Of a stretch of 64,000 bases of DNA, positions 9,061 to 18,125 are shown one piece after another; the first letter of the stretch is position 1; each line of letters begins with the position of its first letter. Under the pieces are notes generated by a model. It ran no database searches, was not told the DNA's origin, and saw nothing but the letters and a program-made list of their open reading frames with translations. The stretch spans positions 198,213 to 262,212 of the forward strand of contig NZ_WKYV01000002.1 in assembly GCF_009677585.1 (NCBI RefSeq), in the 5' to 3' direction. This DNA is from Lactonifactor sp. BIOML-A5 (GTDB lineage Bacteria > Bacillota > Clostridia > Lachnospirales > Lachnospiraceae). The translations under genes and the position numbers were made by a program.

Positions 9061-10610
9061 CTGCACTTCTCCTCTCTGTTTTGCCCAGTTGTCTGTTTAC
9101 AAGATAGATTCATTATTTTTACCTGGGACGCTTCCTCTTTTTTTAATTCTCCGCTGACCCTTCCGTCAGACAGAACCACAAAGCGATCACACAGGGCATA
9201 TAATTCAGGGAGCTCCGATGATACGATAACAATAGACATCCCTCCCGCCGCCAGATCTGCTATTACCCGGTAAATCTCACTTTTGGCGCCCACATCTACC
9301 CCTCTGGTCGGCTCGTCCAGCAACAGCACTCTGGGATTGGTTATTATACACTTGCCCAGCAAAACCTTCTGCTGGTTTCCACCGCTGAGGGACAGGATCC
9401 CGGCATCCAGTGAGGGAGCCTTGATGTGAAGCATCTTAAAATATTTCTCTGCTAATTCCTTTTCTTTCTTCCGGTCTATAAACGGTCCTTTCTTCAGCTT
9501 GTCCAGATAGCTTAATGTAAGATTCTGCCGGACATTCATGGACTTCACGTAACCGTCCCTCTTTCTGTCTTCATTCAGCAAAGAGATCCCGTAGGCGGAT
9601 GCAGTCTTCCCCCGGGACATAGCCAGCTCCTTTCCGTCCAGGAAGATACACCCCGCTTTTTTCTTCATGATGCCGTAGACCGCGCGGAGAGTTTCGCTTC
9701 TGCCCGCGCCCACCAGACCGGCCAGCCCTAAAACCTCGCCGGCGCGCACGGAAAAACTCACGTGATCCACAATATTTACCTTTTTATTATAGGGGTGGGG
9801 GACCGTAAAGTCCTCCACCCTAAGCACCTCCTCCCCGATTGTCTTAGGGACCGAGGGATACATCTTTTCCATCTTCCGGCCGATAATGTCCTCCACAATC
9901 TGTTCTGAATCATACTCTGGCCCGGAGTATTCGGAGATAAATGTGCCGTCCCGCAGAACTACCACCCGGTCAGAGATGTGGAATACCTCTTCCAGCTTGT
10001 GAGAGATATAAATACAGGAGATCCCTTCCCCCTGGAGCCTGCGCAGGATATTCACAAGAAATTTTGTCTCAGATTCCGTGAGTGCGGCAGTGGGTTCATC
10101 CAGAATCAGAACATGAGGGTTTAGGATAAGGGATCTGGCAATGCAGATCAGCTGCTGTATGCTGGCGCTTAAATTGCGCACCAGCATATTTACATCCAGT
10201 TCTATCCCCAGAGTTTTAAGCACATCCTCTGCCTCCTGCTTCATCCGTTTCCAATCAACCATTCCTCGCGGTGTCTTCGGAATATGGCCTACAAAAATAT
10301 TCTCTGCCACCGTCAAATCCAATTCCAGGTTGATTTCCTGATAAATCATGGCAATCCCGGCATTTTGTGCATCCCTTGGGGAACGAAACGTTTTTTCTTT
10401 CCCCTGTACCTCTATAGTTCCTGTATAGCTGCCCGCCGGATAGATCCCGCTTACTATTTTCATGAGCGTAGATTTTCCTGCCCCATTTTCCCCCAAAATT
10501 GCCAGGATTTCTCCCTTTGTCAGGGCAATGCTTACATTTTGCAGTACCTGATTATCATAAAAGCTCTTGCAGATATGATTCACAGACAGAACGATTTCTT
10601 TTCCCTGCAT
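9057..10610 (-). CDS. Sugar ABC importer ATPase (RbsA/MglA family)
   Basis: A 517-residue double nucleotide-binding protein. The first half has Walker A GENGAGKST, signature LSASIQQ and Walker B LILDEPTAAL; the second half has the degenerate P-loop GLVGAGRSE, signature LSGGNQQKV and Walker B LLLDEPTRGVD. This is the standard arrangement for monosaccharide importers of the ribose/galactose class, acting at the inner face of the membrane. It lies between the permease and URO-D genes in one operon, with AAAGGGGGA before its ATG. Confidence 0.93.
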   Translation of the reverse strand: MQGKEIVLSVNHICKSFYDNQVLQNVSIALTKGEILAILGENGAGKSTLMKIVSGIYPAGSYTGTIEVQGKEKTFRSPRDAQNAGIAMIYQEINLELDLTVAENIFVGHIPKTPRGMVDWKRMKQEAEDVLKTLGIELDVNMLVRNLSASIQQLICIARSLILNPHVLILDEPTAALTESETKFLVNILRRLQGEGISCIYISHKLEEVFHISDRVVVLRDGTFISEYSGPEYDSEQIVEDIIGRKMEKMYPSVPKTIGEEVLRVEDFTVPHPYNKKVNIVDHVSFSVRAGEVLGLAGLVGAGRSETLRAVYGIMKKKAGCIFLDGKELAMSRGKTASAYGISLLNEDRKRDGYVKSMNVRQNLTLSYLDKLKKGPFIDRKKEKELAEKYFKMLHIKAPSLDAGILSLSGGNQQKVLLGKCIITNPRVLLLDEPTRGVDVGAKSEIYRVIADLAAGGMSIVIVSSELPELYALCDRFVVLSDGRVSGELKKEEASQVKIMNLSCKQTTGQNREEKCR

Positions 10611-10636
10611 AATATTTCCCCCTTTGTCTTTGAATC

Positions 10637-11626
10637 TTAATCCTCTGCGGTTTTAGAGCGTTTAATCTGATCGATAATAACAGCAACTACCAATGCGGCC
10701 CCGATTACAAAGTTCTGCCAGTATGCAGATATCTTCATAATGGTCATACTGCTGGAAAGAATGTTCATAAATATAACGCCGATCACTGTACCAGCCAGGG
10801 TACCTTTCCCTCCGTATGTACTGGTTCCCCCGATAACCACCGCGGCAATTACCTGCAGTTCATATCCCGTTCCCGCAGAAGGCTGTCCGGATCCCAGGCG
10901 GGAGGACATCAGGACACCATCCAGCGCAGACAATGTTCCGATGATTGCATACAGGCTGATCATAATAGCATCAATATTGATTCCTGCTACCCGGGCTGTC
11001 TCAATATTGCCCCCTATGGCATAGATCTTCCGCCCATATACGGTATATCTCATAATGATAAAAAAGACGGCGGCCAGAATCATTGCACACACCACTGCTG
11101 TGGGTATGCCCAGAATAATATTCTGCTGTTCAATAGCCTTAAACGCCTCCGGAAGAGGAAAGATTGGAGTTCCCTGAGTGATAACATATACAAGTCCCCG
11201 GGCCATATAGTACATCCCCAGTGTCATCATAATCGGCGGAATCTTTAGCTTTACGATAACTACTCCGTTTAATATCCCGCAGGCCATACCGGACAGCAGT
11301 CCCAGAAGAACGCTTGGAACGATCGGCAGTCCGTTTGTAAGACAATACGCGGTGACTACACCTCCCAGACCATAGACAGAGCCCACAGAAAGATCCAGTC
11401 CCCCGGAGATTAAAATCAGTGTCATTCCCAGGGCCGGTATAAGCATATAGCCGCTGGAGCGCAAAATACTTAATACATTTAGCTTTGTAAGGAATAAAGG
11501 GTTTACCATCTGCACTATAATGATTAACAAAATGGTGGGAATCATAATCCCAATCTCCTTTACCCGAAAGATATTTTTAATGATCAATTCTTTTTTTATG
11601 CCTGTCTGTTCTCTACTCATATCCAT
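10637..11626 (-). CDS. Sugar ABC importer permease (RbsC family)
   Basis: A 329-residue permease with 8-10 membrane segments and the family block GGLDLSVGSVYGLGG plus AAVVIGGTSTYGGKGTLAGTVIG. It partners the ATPase at 9057 and the binding protein at 11664. The open frame extends to 11749, but that would overlap the binding-protein gene by 86 bases. ATG 11626 (or 11620) follows GGGAAAGCAGGG and gives the normal family length. Substrate specificity cannot be read from it. Confidence 0.92.
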   Translation of the reverse strand: MDMSREQTGIKKELIIKNIFRVKEIGIMIPTILLIIIVQMVNPLFLTKLNVLSILRSSGYMLIPALGMTLILISGGLDLSVGSVYGLGGVVTAYCLTNGLPIVPSVLLGLLSGMACGILNGVVIVKLKIPPIMMTLGMYYMARGLVYVITQGTPIFPLPEAFKAIEQQNIILGIPTAVVCAMILAAVFFIIMRYTVYGRKIYAIGGNIETARVAGINIDAIMISLYAIIGTLSALDGVLMSSRLGSGQPSAGTGYELQVIAAVVIGGTSTYGGKGTLAGTVIGVIFMNILSSSMTIMKISAYWQNFVIGAALVVAVIIDQIKRSKTAED

Positions 11627-11663
11627 GCCCTGCTTTCCCAACTGTATGCAATCTGGTCCATCC

Positions 11664-12782
11664 TTACTTAGCGCCGGTTGCTTCCGACCAGTCCTTATCC
11701 GGGTAGTCTGTGTCGAACCACTGCTTTCCTTCCTTGAAATGATCTGCAAAGCTGTCTACGTTCTCTGCATTGATAGGGGTAACACCGGCGTCCACAAACG
11801 TTTCTGCCGGCTGTGCGCCAAACATCTTTTTCATATACGTCCACATAGCCGGCCGGTACCCATACTGAAAGTAATTTTGTGCGAGGGATCCCAGCACATA
11901 GCCGCTGTTAATCTCTTCCAGACAGTCTTCCTGCATTCCATCCCCAAATATAATAACACTGCCTGGTTCTTTCCCCATTTCTTTCATCGCCTGGGCAATG
12001 GCAGCCGCACATTCTCCGCCGCAGCAGACAACTGCATTTACCTCAGGATACGCAGTAAATAGATCCTTGGCATGCTGGAGCGCTACCGTGGCATCGCTGT
12101 CTGAACTCAGCTGCTGCACTACTTCAAATCCGGCCTCATGCTCTGCAAATGCCTTTTCATAGCCTTCCATAACGCCGATGGCAAGCTCGGAGTCCAGCTG
12201 ATAAAGCATCTCTGCCGCAACAATTTTCTTTCCCTCCAGCGCCTTGCTCACCTCTTTTCCTCCCAGATACCCCCAGTTTACAGCATCCGGATTACATCCT
12301 CCTGCCAGGTACTGATGCAGATTCGGTGTGTCCCCCCCTGCGGTGTAAAGGTCAATGCCGGCCTCATAGCAGTCTTTGAAGCAGGATTCCATAGCGGATT
12401 CACTTAGGCCAAAGGTAGCAATCCCGTCGGCACCTTCCGCGATAGCCAGCTCAATACATTTGATCATCTCATTGGCATCCAGGCCTGTGGGCCCCACCCA
12501 GCTGACCTCCAGTCCCGGAAAATCTTTCTGGGCCTGCTCAATTCCCTCCTTTGCCCCAAGCCATACCTGGTGGGCAATCAGCGGCGTAACAAATACAAAC
12601 TTAACCTTATCCCCATTTTCCGCATCTGTCTTAGCCTCCTCAGGAGCCTGTGTCTCTTTTTCCGGTTCCTTTTCCGCTGTTTCATCTTTCCCTCCGCACC
12701 CGGCCAGCATACCTGCTGCCAGAACCATGCTGAGGATTAGAGCCGCACCCTTTTTTACACTCTTTTTGATTCTTTTTCTCAT
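11664..12782 (-). CDS. Sugar ABC importer substrate-binding lipoprotein
   Basis: A 372-residue exported lipoprotein: basic N-terminus, hydrophobic core and lipobox LAGC at residues 26-29, then an acidic linker and a periplasmic-binding-protein type I fold (FVFVTPLIAHQVWLGAKEG, GADGIATFGLSESAM, VNAVVCCGGECAAA). It should capture a sugar or sugar-like ligand outside the membrane. It is the first gene of the operon running to 4753, divergent from the two-component system at 13020, with AAGGAG before the ATG. Confidence 0.92.
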   Translation of the reverse strand: MRKRIKKSVKKGAALILSMVLAAGMLAGCGGKDETAEKEPEKETQAPEEAKTDAENGDKVKFVFVTPLIAHQVWLGAKEGIEQAQKDFPGLEVSWVGPTGLDANEMIKCIELAIAEGADGIATFGLSESAMESCFKDCYEAGIDLYTAGGDTPNLHQYLAGGCNPDAVNWGYLGGKEVSKALEGKKIVAAEMLYQLDSELAIGVMEGYEKAFAEHEAGFEVVQQLSSDSDATVALQHAKDLFTAYPEVNAVVCCGGECAAAIAQAMKEMGKEPGSVIIFGDGMQEDCLEEINSGYVLGSLAQNYFQYGYRPAMWTYMKKMFGAQPAETFVDAGVTPINAENVDSFADHFKEGKQWFDTDYPDKDWSEATGAK

Positions 12783-12930
12783 ACAAAATACCTCTCCTTC
12801 TTTTATTTTGTCCGGGTCTTTTCCCGATGTCTGTATTATTGCAGATGCATCCCTCTCTGTCCACGGGATAATTTTCAGATTAGGTGGACTCTGGTTGTGA
12901 GTTTTCAGTTATCCATTATTTGGTAGTTCA

Positions 12931-12948
12931 TTTGACTTGCAAGTCAAA
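12931..12948. promoter_or_regulatory. 18-bp perfect palindrome in the divergent control region
   Basis: TTTGACTTG-CAAGTCAAA, in the 237-base gap between the binding-protein gene (minus) and the response regulator gene (plus). The left half contains TTGACT, which could also serve as a -35 element for the plus strand. It is a candidate site for the AraC-type regulator or another dimeric repressor. Nothing else clear is seen in this gap apart from the two ribosome sites. Confidence 0.5.
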
Positions 12949-13019
12949 AATAGATATGGTACGTTAACCTTAAGTTTACAGAATCCTGCAGCCGGTTGCA
13001 GAAGGAGGCGTTTTTAGCG

Positions 13020-14627
13020 ATGTTAAAGGTTTTGATTGCGGATGATGAAACACTGGTATGTGAATTAATTAAGATGTCCATAGACTGGGGCGCCCTTGGG
13101 CTGGAAGTGTCAGGAACTGCCTATAACGGGCTCGAAGCACTGGAGATGGCTCTGAAGATAAAGCCGGACATTGTTATAACTGATGTGCGAATGGCTGGTT
13201 TGGACGGTTTGTCTCTGATTGAGGGGATCCGGAATGCCAGGCTTGACTGCCGCTTTATCATTATCAGCGGCTATCCTGATTTTAGTTATGCACAAAAGGC
13301 TCTTAAGCTCAGCGTCTTCGAGTACATACTAAAGCCTATTGACGAGGTAACCCTGACGGAGGCCCTAATCCGCCTCCGCAATAAAATACAGCTGGACGGC
13401 GAAGCCTCCTCTCAGATATCAGCCTATAAAAGTCAGCTGGATCACAATCTGGAACTGATGCGGTCCCGTTTTCTAACGGAACAGCTATCCCTATCCCGGC
13501 CTTTTGATATGCCTCTGAAGGAGATTAACGAAACCTACCAATTCCAGTTTCAGTATGCGGTATATGCAGCTATGGTTGTAAAAGTAGACAGTATCTTTGA
13601 AGAAAGCCAGCCCTCGGATATGGATACTCTTCTCCTGCGGAAAATGTGTGCCGCAACCCAGCAGCGAATGAATAAGGGAGGAGTTCTGTCCTACTCAATT
13701 GTCAAGCCGGGGCGTCTGATCAGCATTGTAAACTGTACCATGGAACAGGCAGCGGATCTATATAACCTTTCCCAGGCGGTTCTCTATGAGCTCCAGAACC
13801 GGGATGAATGGTTTAACCAATATACATTTACCATAGGACTTGGCACTATGACAGACAGCCTGGACAAGATTCACCACTCTCTCGCTGCTGCCGACACAGC
13901 GGTAAAATACCGTATTGTCAATGGGGTAAATAGGGTAATTAATTCTGCCTCCCTGTCTTTTCCTCACTACAGCATCCGTGATTATATCACTGTAGATGAT
14001 GAAAAAACCTTTTTTCACCTCATACAGAACTGCGATATGATTGAGCTGAAAAACTGGATTCTCTCTCTGTTTCAAAGTCCTCATATTATCAAGTACGCTT
14101 CCCCGCCCCTGCTTTTTGATCTGGCGGAAAAGTGTGCGGACATCTTTGGGGAGGCTGTAAAGACGCTGGATCCGGACAGTATGCCCCGCAGTGAGATACT
14201 CCGCCAGGCACTGGACAACTGCCGCTCTCTGGAAGATATCCTCCGGACACTTCTGGAGCATATACAGTCCTTTGCACAGGACTATTATACCAGTCGGACT
14301 GAAACCTACAGCAAGCCCATCCAGATGATGAAAGACTACGTGCTCCTCCACTACAGAGAACCCATAAAGTTAAATGACATGGCTGAGCTGGTACATTTCC
14401 ACCCCAATTACCTGAGTGAGCTTTTCCGGAAGGAGACGGGTATGACCTTCAGTGACTATCTCACCGACTGCCGGCTGGATGCTGCCAAAAGGCTGCTCCT
14501 GGATCTTCAGTATAATGTGTATGATGTAGCAGAGCTGGTGGGAATTAAAGATACCAAATATTTCAGCCGGATATTCAAGAAAGCGGTGGGTGTCACCCCA
14601 AGCGAATACCGAAAGCTGCATATGTAG
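13020..14627 (+). CDS. YesN-type response regulator with AraC DNA-binding domain
   Basis: A 535-residue regulator. The receiver domain fills residues 1-120 (IADDE acidic pair, phospho-Asp in IVITDVRMAGLDG, Lys in YILKPID). A long middle region follows and the C-terminal 100 residues form an AraC/XylS double helix-turn-helix (MAELVHFHPNYLSELFRKETG and VAELVGIKDTKYFSRIFKK). AGGAGG ten bases before ATG 13020 fixes the start. It lies head-to-head with the sugar operon, which is its probable target, and is followed by its sensor kinase. Confidence 0.92.
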   Translation: MLKVLIADDETLVCELIKMSIDWGALGLEVSGTAYNGLEALEMALKIKPDIVITDVRMAGLDGLSLIEGIRNARLDCRFIIISGYPDFSYAQKALKLSVFEYILKPIDEVTLTEALIRLRNKIQLDGEASSQISAYKSQLDHNLELMRSRFLTEQLSLSRPFDMPLKEINETYQFQFQYAVYAAMVVKVDSIFEESQPSDMDTLLLRKMCAATQQRMNKGGVLSYSIVKPGRLISIVNCTMEQAADLYNLSQAVLYELQNRDEWFNQYTFTIGLGTMTDSLDKIHHSLAAADTAVKYRIVNGVNRVINSASLSFPHYSIRDYITVDDEKTFFHLIQNCDMIELKNWILSLFQSPHIIKYASPPLLFDLAEKCADIFGEAVKTLDPDSMPRSEILRQALDNCRSLEDILRTLLEHIQSFAQDYYTSRTETYSKPIQMMKDYVLLHYREPIKLNDMAELVHFHPNYLSELFRKETGMTFSDYLTDCRLDAAKRLLLDLQYNVYDVAELVGIKDTKYFSRIFKKAVGVTPSEYRKLHM

Positions 14628-14683
14628 CCGCTAAAAAGCGGTTTTTGTCCGTAACCAGCTGCCGCGGGATAGGAGGTCTTCTA

Positions 14684-15862
14684 ATGAAGAACATATTTTA
14701 CAAAATCAAAGACCTGGATATTTCAGAGCTTTTCAGCCTGAAGCATAAGACAGTTTTCTTTTTTGTTCTCAGTCTGGCTGCGAATGTTTTAGTCTCTCTT
14801 CTGGTATCCCTGTCCTGTATCCGAAGGATCCTGAGAGCGCAAAAAGAACATCTGTCACTTGGGTTTTCCGGCATTTATCTTCCGCTGCTCCTGAGCGGGG
14901 TGCTTTTACTGATCCTGGCTGCCGCTTCAGGCCTACTGTTCTATAAGACCGTTTATCAGCCTATTTTTAAAATAGATGAGGCACTGCACAAAATTATGGA
15001 TGTGGATCCCAATTATGAGATAACCGTCAGCAGGCAGAGTGAGCTTTACCCCGTGGCAAAAAGTCTGAACCAGATTCTGCTCCGGCTAAAAGGGTATATG
15101 GACCGTGAATACAGTGAAAAAATTCTGCGGAAGCAGATGGAAATTAAGGCTCTTCAGAGCCAGATTAACCCACATTTCCTCTACAATTCCCTGGACTGTA
15201 TCCGGGGAGAGGCGCTGATGCAGAATGCGCCCAACATTGCCCATATGACCAAAGCCTTATCCAACCTGTTCCGGTACTCCATGTCCCACGACTCCAGTCT
15301 GGTAACCTTCCGCGCGGAACTGGAGCATGTGAATAATTATATGATCGTCCAGCAATACCGGTTTAACAACAAATTTACCATGCATCAGCAGATTGAGCGC
15401 ACTGCAGGTTTTAACCTCATGGACTATAAGCTTCCCCGCATGACCCTTCAGCCTATTGTGGAGAATGCCATAATCCATGGTCTGGAAACTAGGCTGAAAC
15501 CCGGAAATATATGGATCAGCGCCTATGCAACCAGCCAGAGAGTGGTAATAACCATTGAGGATGACGGTATCGGGCTATCCCAGGAAAAAATGAATGAACT
15601 CAATGAGAGTTTCACCCGTCCTGTGTCCCAGAGCATAGAGCAGGAGGAGGACTATGTACCCAAAAGTATTGCACTGCCCAACATTAATGAACGGATTAAG
15701 CTTACGTACGGGGATGAATTCGGACTGCAGATCGCCGGAACTCTGCAGCTTGGCACAAATGTAGAGATCACACTGCCGGCACCTAAATCAAACATGGAAT
15801 TTACCGGAGGGATTTATGAAAACAGAACTTCTGCGGGCAGATCATATCACAAAATCTTATAA
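14684..15862 (+). CDS. YesM-type sensor histidine kinase with a minimal extracellular loop
   Basis: A 392-residue kinase. Two membrane helices (about residues 20-45 and 65-90) are separated by only some 20 residues, so the large extracellular sensor domain usual for YesM kinases (about 580 residues) is absent. A HAMP-like linker precedes the HisKA_7TM/YesM dimerisation block with the phospho-His in QSQINPHFLYNSLD, then the ATPase domain (LQPIVENAIIHGLE, EDDGIGLS). TAGGAGG before ATG 14684 sets the start. Its 3' end overlaps the next gene by 47 bases, implying coupled expression with that ATPase. Confidence 0.9.
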   Translation: MKNIFYKIKDLDISELFSLKHKTVFFFVLSLAANVLVSLLVSLSCIRRILRAQKEHLSLGFSGIYLPLLLSGVLLLILAAASGLLFYKTVYQPIFKIDEALHKIMDVDPNYEITVSRQSELYPVAKSLNQILLRLKGYMDREYSEKILRKQMEIKALQSQINPHFLYNSLDCIRGEALMQNAPNIAHMTKALSNLFRYSMSHDSSLVTFRAELEHVNNYMIVQQYRFNNKFTMHQQIERTAGFNLMDYKLPRMTLQPIVENAIIHGLETRLKPGNIWISAYATSQRVVITIEDDGIGLSQEKMNELNESFTRPVSQSIEQEEDYVPKSIALPNINERIKLTYGDEFGLQIAGTLQLGTNVEITLPAPKSNMEFTGGIYENRTSAGRSYHKIL

Positions 15863-17267
15863 TCGCATACGTGTCCTGAACCACACCAGCTTCCATATCT
15901 TTACTGGTGAAATCCTGGCAATTATCGGTGAAAACGGGGCCGGAAAATCTACTCTTGTGAAGATCCTCATCGGGGAGACCTCTGCAGATTCCGGAAGGAT
16001 CTATTATAAGGGCCAGCTGCTCACTGCAGTCAATTCCGCGAAGCTGGCATCCATGGGAATTGGCGTAGTGCATCAGAAGCCTCTGCTGGTGCCATTTCTC
16101 AGCATTATGGAGAATATATATGTGATCCGCCGCACCGGGCAGGGGGAAATCTTTATCGATCGCCGGAAATATATCCGGCAGACCCGGGAGCTTCTGAAAA
16201 ACTTTCAGCTAGACTTTTCTCCCCTCACCAAAGTATCCAGACTCTCCTTCGCCCAGCAGCGGATGATCGAGATATTGAAAGCAATCTCGATCCATCCCCA
16301 GCTGCTTATTTTGGATGAGCCGGCCCACCCATTCTCAGAACAGGATTTTCAGCTTTTTCAGAATATTCTTCTGAAGCTGAAACAAATGGGCACCTCTGTT
16401 CTTCTCATTACCCACAATATTGATGAGGTTATGGCACTGGCCGACCGTGTGGTTGTCCTGCGGGACGGCAGTACCGTATTTAACAAAAAAGCCGGACAGT
16501 TTCTGAAAAGTACCCTGCTTCAGGTGCTTCTGGCGGGTCCCCCTTCAAGTACCTATACCGCCCCCTTAAGATGTGAGGATCAGGAGGTGCTTCGTGTTGA
16601 GCATCTGGCTGCGGGCAAGGTACTGAAGGATATTACCTTCTCTCTGAAAAAAGGAGAGATTCTGGGAATCACCGGCCTGTCGGGTTCCGGAAAATCCACT
16701 CTCCTCTATGCCCTTTTCGGCCTGGAAAGGGTAAAGCACGGAGAGATTTTTATCCATGATAAAAAGTGCTCCATCTCCTCCCCCAGAGATGCCATAAGGC
16801 AGGGACTTGGTCTGATTGTGGAAAACAGATTTGAAAATGGATTGATTATGCATATGACAACCGCCTTCAACCTTATGCTGTGCTCTCTGAACCGGATCAG
16901 CCGATGGGGGTTTGTTCTCCCCCATCTGGAATCCTATCTGGTGAAATATCTGACGGAAAAACTGGGGATCTCTCCCCCTTCCCCTTATCTGACTGTTGAT
17001 CACTTAAGCGGAGGAAACCAGCAGAAGGTACTTCTGGCAAAATCGTTGGCGGCCAAACCCTCCATTTTGTTAATGGATCAGCCCACCTCAGCTATTGATA
17101 TGACCTCCAAAAAGGAGCTTTATCTAACGCTCTCGCAGATCGCACAGGAGGGGACCTCTATCCTTCTTGTCTCAAATGAGCTCCATGAGGTCTGTGGGAT
17201 CTGCAACAGGGTTCTGGTTATCAACAATGGGTGCATTGATGAGAAGCTGTCCAGGCAGCCGCACTGA
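15816..17267 (+). CDS. Sugar-ABC-type double ATPase with altered catalytic motifs, no permease
   Basis: A 483-residue RbsA-like protein encoded with the two-component system rather than with a permease. The first domain has a normal Walker A (GENGAGKST) and LSFAQQ signature, but its D-loop reads DEPAHPF instead of the usual DEPTAAL. The second domain has an intact P-loop GLSGSGKST and LSGGNQQKV, yet the Walker B is LLMDQPTSAID: codons GAT CAG show the catalytic Glu is Gln. The neighbouring importer already has its own ATPase. It may be a regulatory or signal-coupling subunit, or a second subunit for the same permease. GGAGGG precedes ATG 15816. Confidence 0.85.
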   Translation: MKTELLRADHITKSYNRIRVLNHTSFHIFTGEILAIIGENGAGKSTLVKILIGETSADSGRIYYKGQLLTAVNSAKLASMGIGVVHQKPLLVPFLSIMENIYVIRRTGQGEIFIDRRKYIRQTRELLKNFQLDFSPLTKVSRLSFAQQRMIEILKAISIHPQLLILDEPAHPFSEQDFQLFQNILLKLKQMGTSVLLITHNIDEVMALADRVVVLRDGSTVFNKKAGQFLKSTLLQVLLAGPPSSTYTAPLRCEDQEVLRVEHLAAGKVLKDITFSLKKGEILGITGLSGSGKSTLLYALFGLERVKHGEIFIHDKKCSISSPRDAIRQGLGLIVENRFENGLIMHMTTAFNLMLCSLNRISRWGFVLPHLESYLVKYLTEKLGISPPSPYLTVDHLSGGNQQKVLLAKSLAAKPSILLMDQPTSAIDMTSKKELYLTLSQIAQEGTSILLVSNELHEVCGICNRVLVINNGCIDEKLSRQPH

Positions 17268-17348
17268 TCCCAGGCAGCCACGGCTCTCAGCCGGATTTCC
17301 ATTACCGATATTTATTTCCTTGACAAATAAAACTCTGTGTATTACTAT

Positions 17349-17369
17349 ATACATACCGACGGTATGTAT
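17349..17369. promoter_or_regulatory. TetR operator 1, 21-bp perfect palindrome
   Basis: Half-sites ATACATACCG and CGGTATGTAT flank a central A. It lies 25 bases before the TetR start, consistent with autorepression. A close variant lies at 18090-18110 before the MFS gene. Confidence 0.8.
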
Positions 17370-17393
17370 CAAAAAAAAGGAGACACAACACAA

Positions 17394-18050
17394 ATGGCCA
17401 GGAATAAATATCCGGAAGAAACCATACAGAAAATATTGGACGTATCTTATCGCCTGTTTTTAGAAAAGGGGTATGAACATACCTCTATACAGGATATTGT
17501 CCATGCAATTGGTATGTCCAAAGGGGCCATCTATCATCATTTTAAATCAAAGGATGAGATCCTGGAACGGATCTGTGAGCAATATTACAGTGATATACAG
17601 TGGCTGGACGATATTCTTCAGGACTCTTCCCTGAACAGCCTGGAGAAATTAAAAAAGATCTATTACTATGAACTGAACGATGAAAAGAAGCGAAGCTACG
17701 ACATCATAGCCCTTCCTATGCTGAAAAATCCCAATATGATTGTCATGCAGCTTCAGGAGGCTATACATGAGACTGGGCCTCTCCTGACAAAGCTGATTGA
17801 GGAGGGAAATGCGGACGGAAGTATGCACGTGAAGTATCCCCGCCAGCTAGCCGAGACTATGATCCTCCTGGTGAATATCTGGATTAGTCCGGGATGCATT
17901 CCCGTATCCCGTGATGACTTTTTCAAAAAGATACTTTTCTATCAGGATATGCTGGAGAATCTGGGGCTTCCATTGATAGACGGCAAATTTGTGAACGTCT
18001 GCATGGGATACTATGATGCGGTATTCGGCTCTGTGTCCTGGGACACATAA
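17394..18050 (+). CDS. TetR-family transcriptional repressor
   Basis: A 218-residue regulator with a classic TetR N-terminus: ILDVSYRLFLEKGYEHTSIQDIVHAIG, then MSKGAIYHHFKSKDEIL as recognition helix. The C-terminal ligand-binding half is not family-specific by eye. ATG 17394 is chosen because the homology begins there and AAAGGAG precedes it; the operator lies just upstream. A second operator copy before the MFS exporter gene argues that it represses that gene and itself until a drug-like ligand binds. Confidence 0.9.
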   Translation: MARNKYPEETIQKILDVSYRLFLEKGYEHTSIQDIVHAIGMSKGAIYHHFKSKDEILERICEQYYSDIQWLDDILQDSSLNSLEKLKKIYYYELNDEKKRSYDIIALPMLKNPNMIVMQLQEAIHETGPLLTKLIEEGNADGSMHVKYPRQLAETMILLVNIWISPGCIPVSRDDFFKKILFYQDMLENLGLPLIDGKFVNVCMGYYDAVFGSVSWDT

Positions 18051-18089
18051 CCTATTATATGCCCCTTCGGGGGTAATTCTTTTATGCAT

Positions 18090-18110
18090 ATACATACCAA
18101 CGGTTGGTAT
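18090..18110. promoter_or_regulatory. TetR operator 2, before the MFS gene
   Basis: A 17-bp perfect palindrome (18094-18110, ATACCAAC-G-GTTGGTAT). The full 21-bp window differs from the operator at 17349-17369 at only a few bases. It ends just before the AAAGGAGG ribosome site of the transporter. Confidence 0.75.
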
Positions 18111-18125
18111 TAAAGGAGGCTAAGA

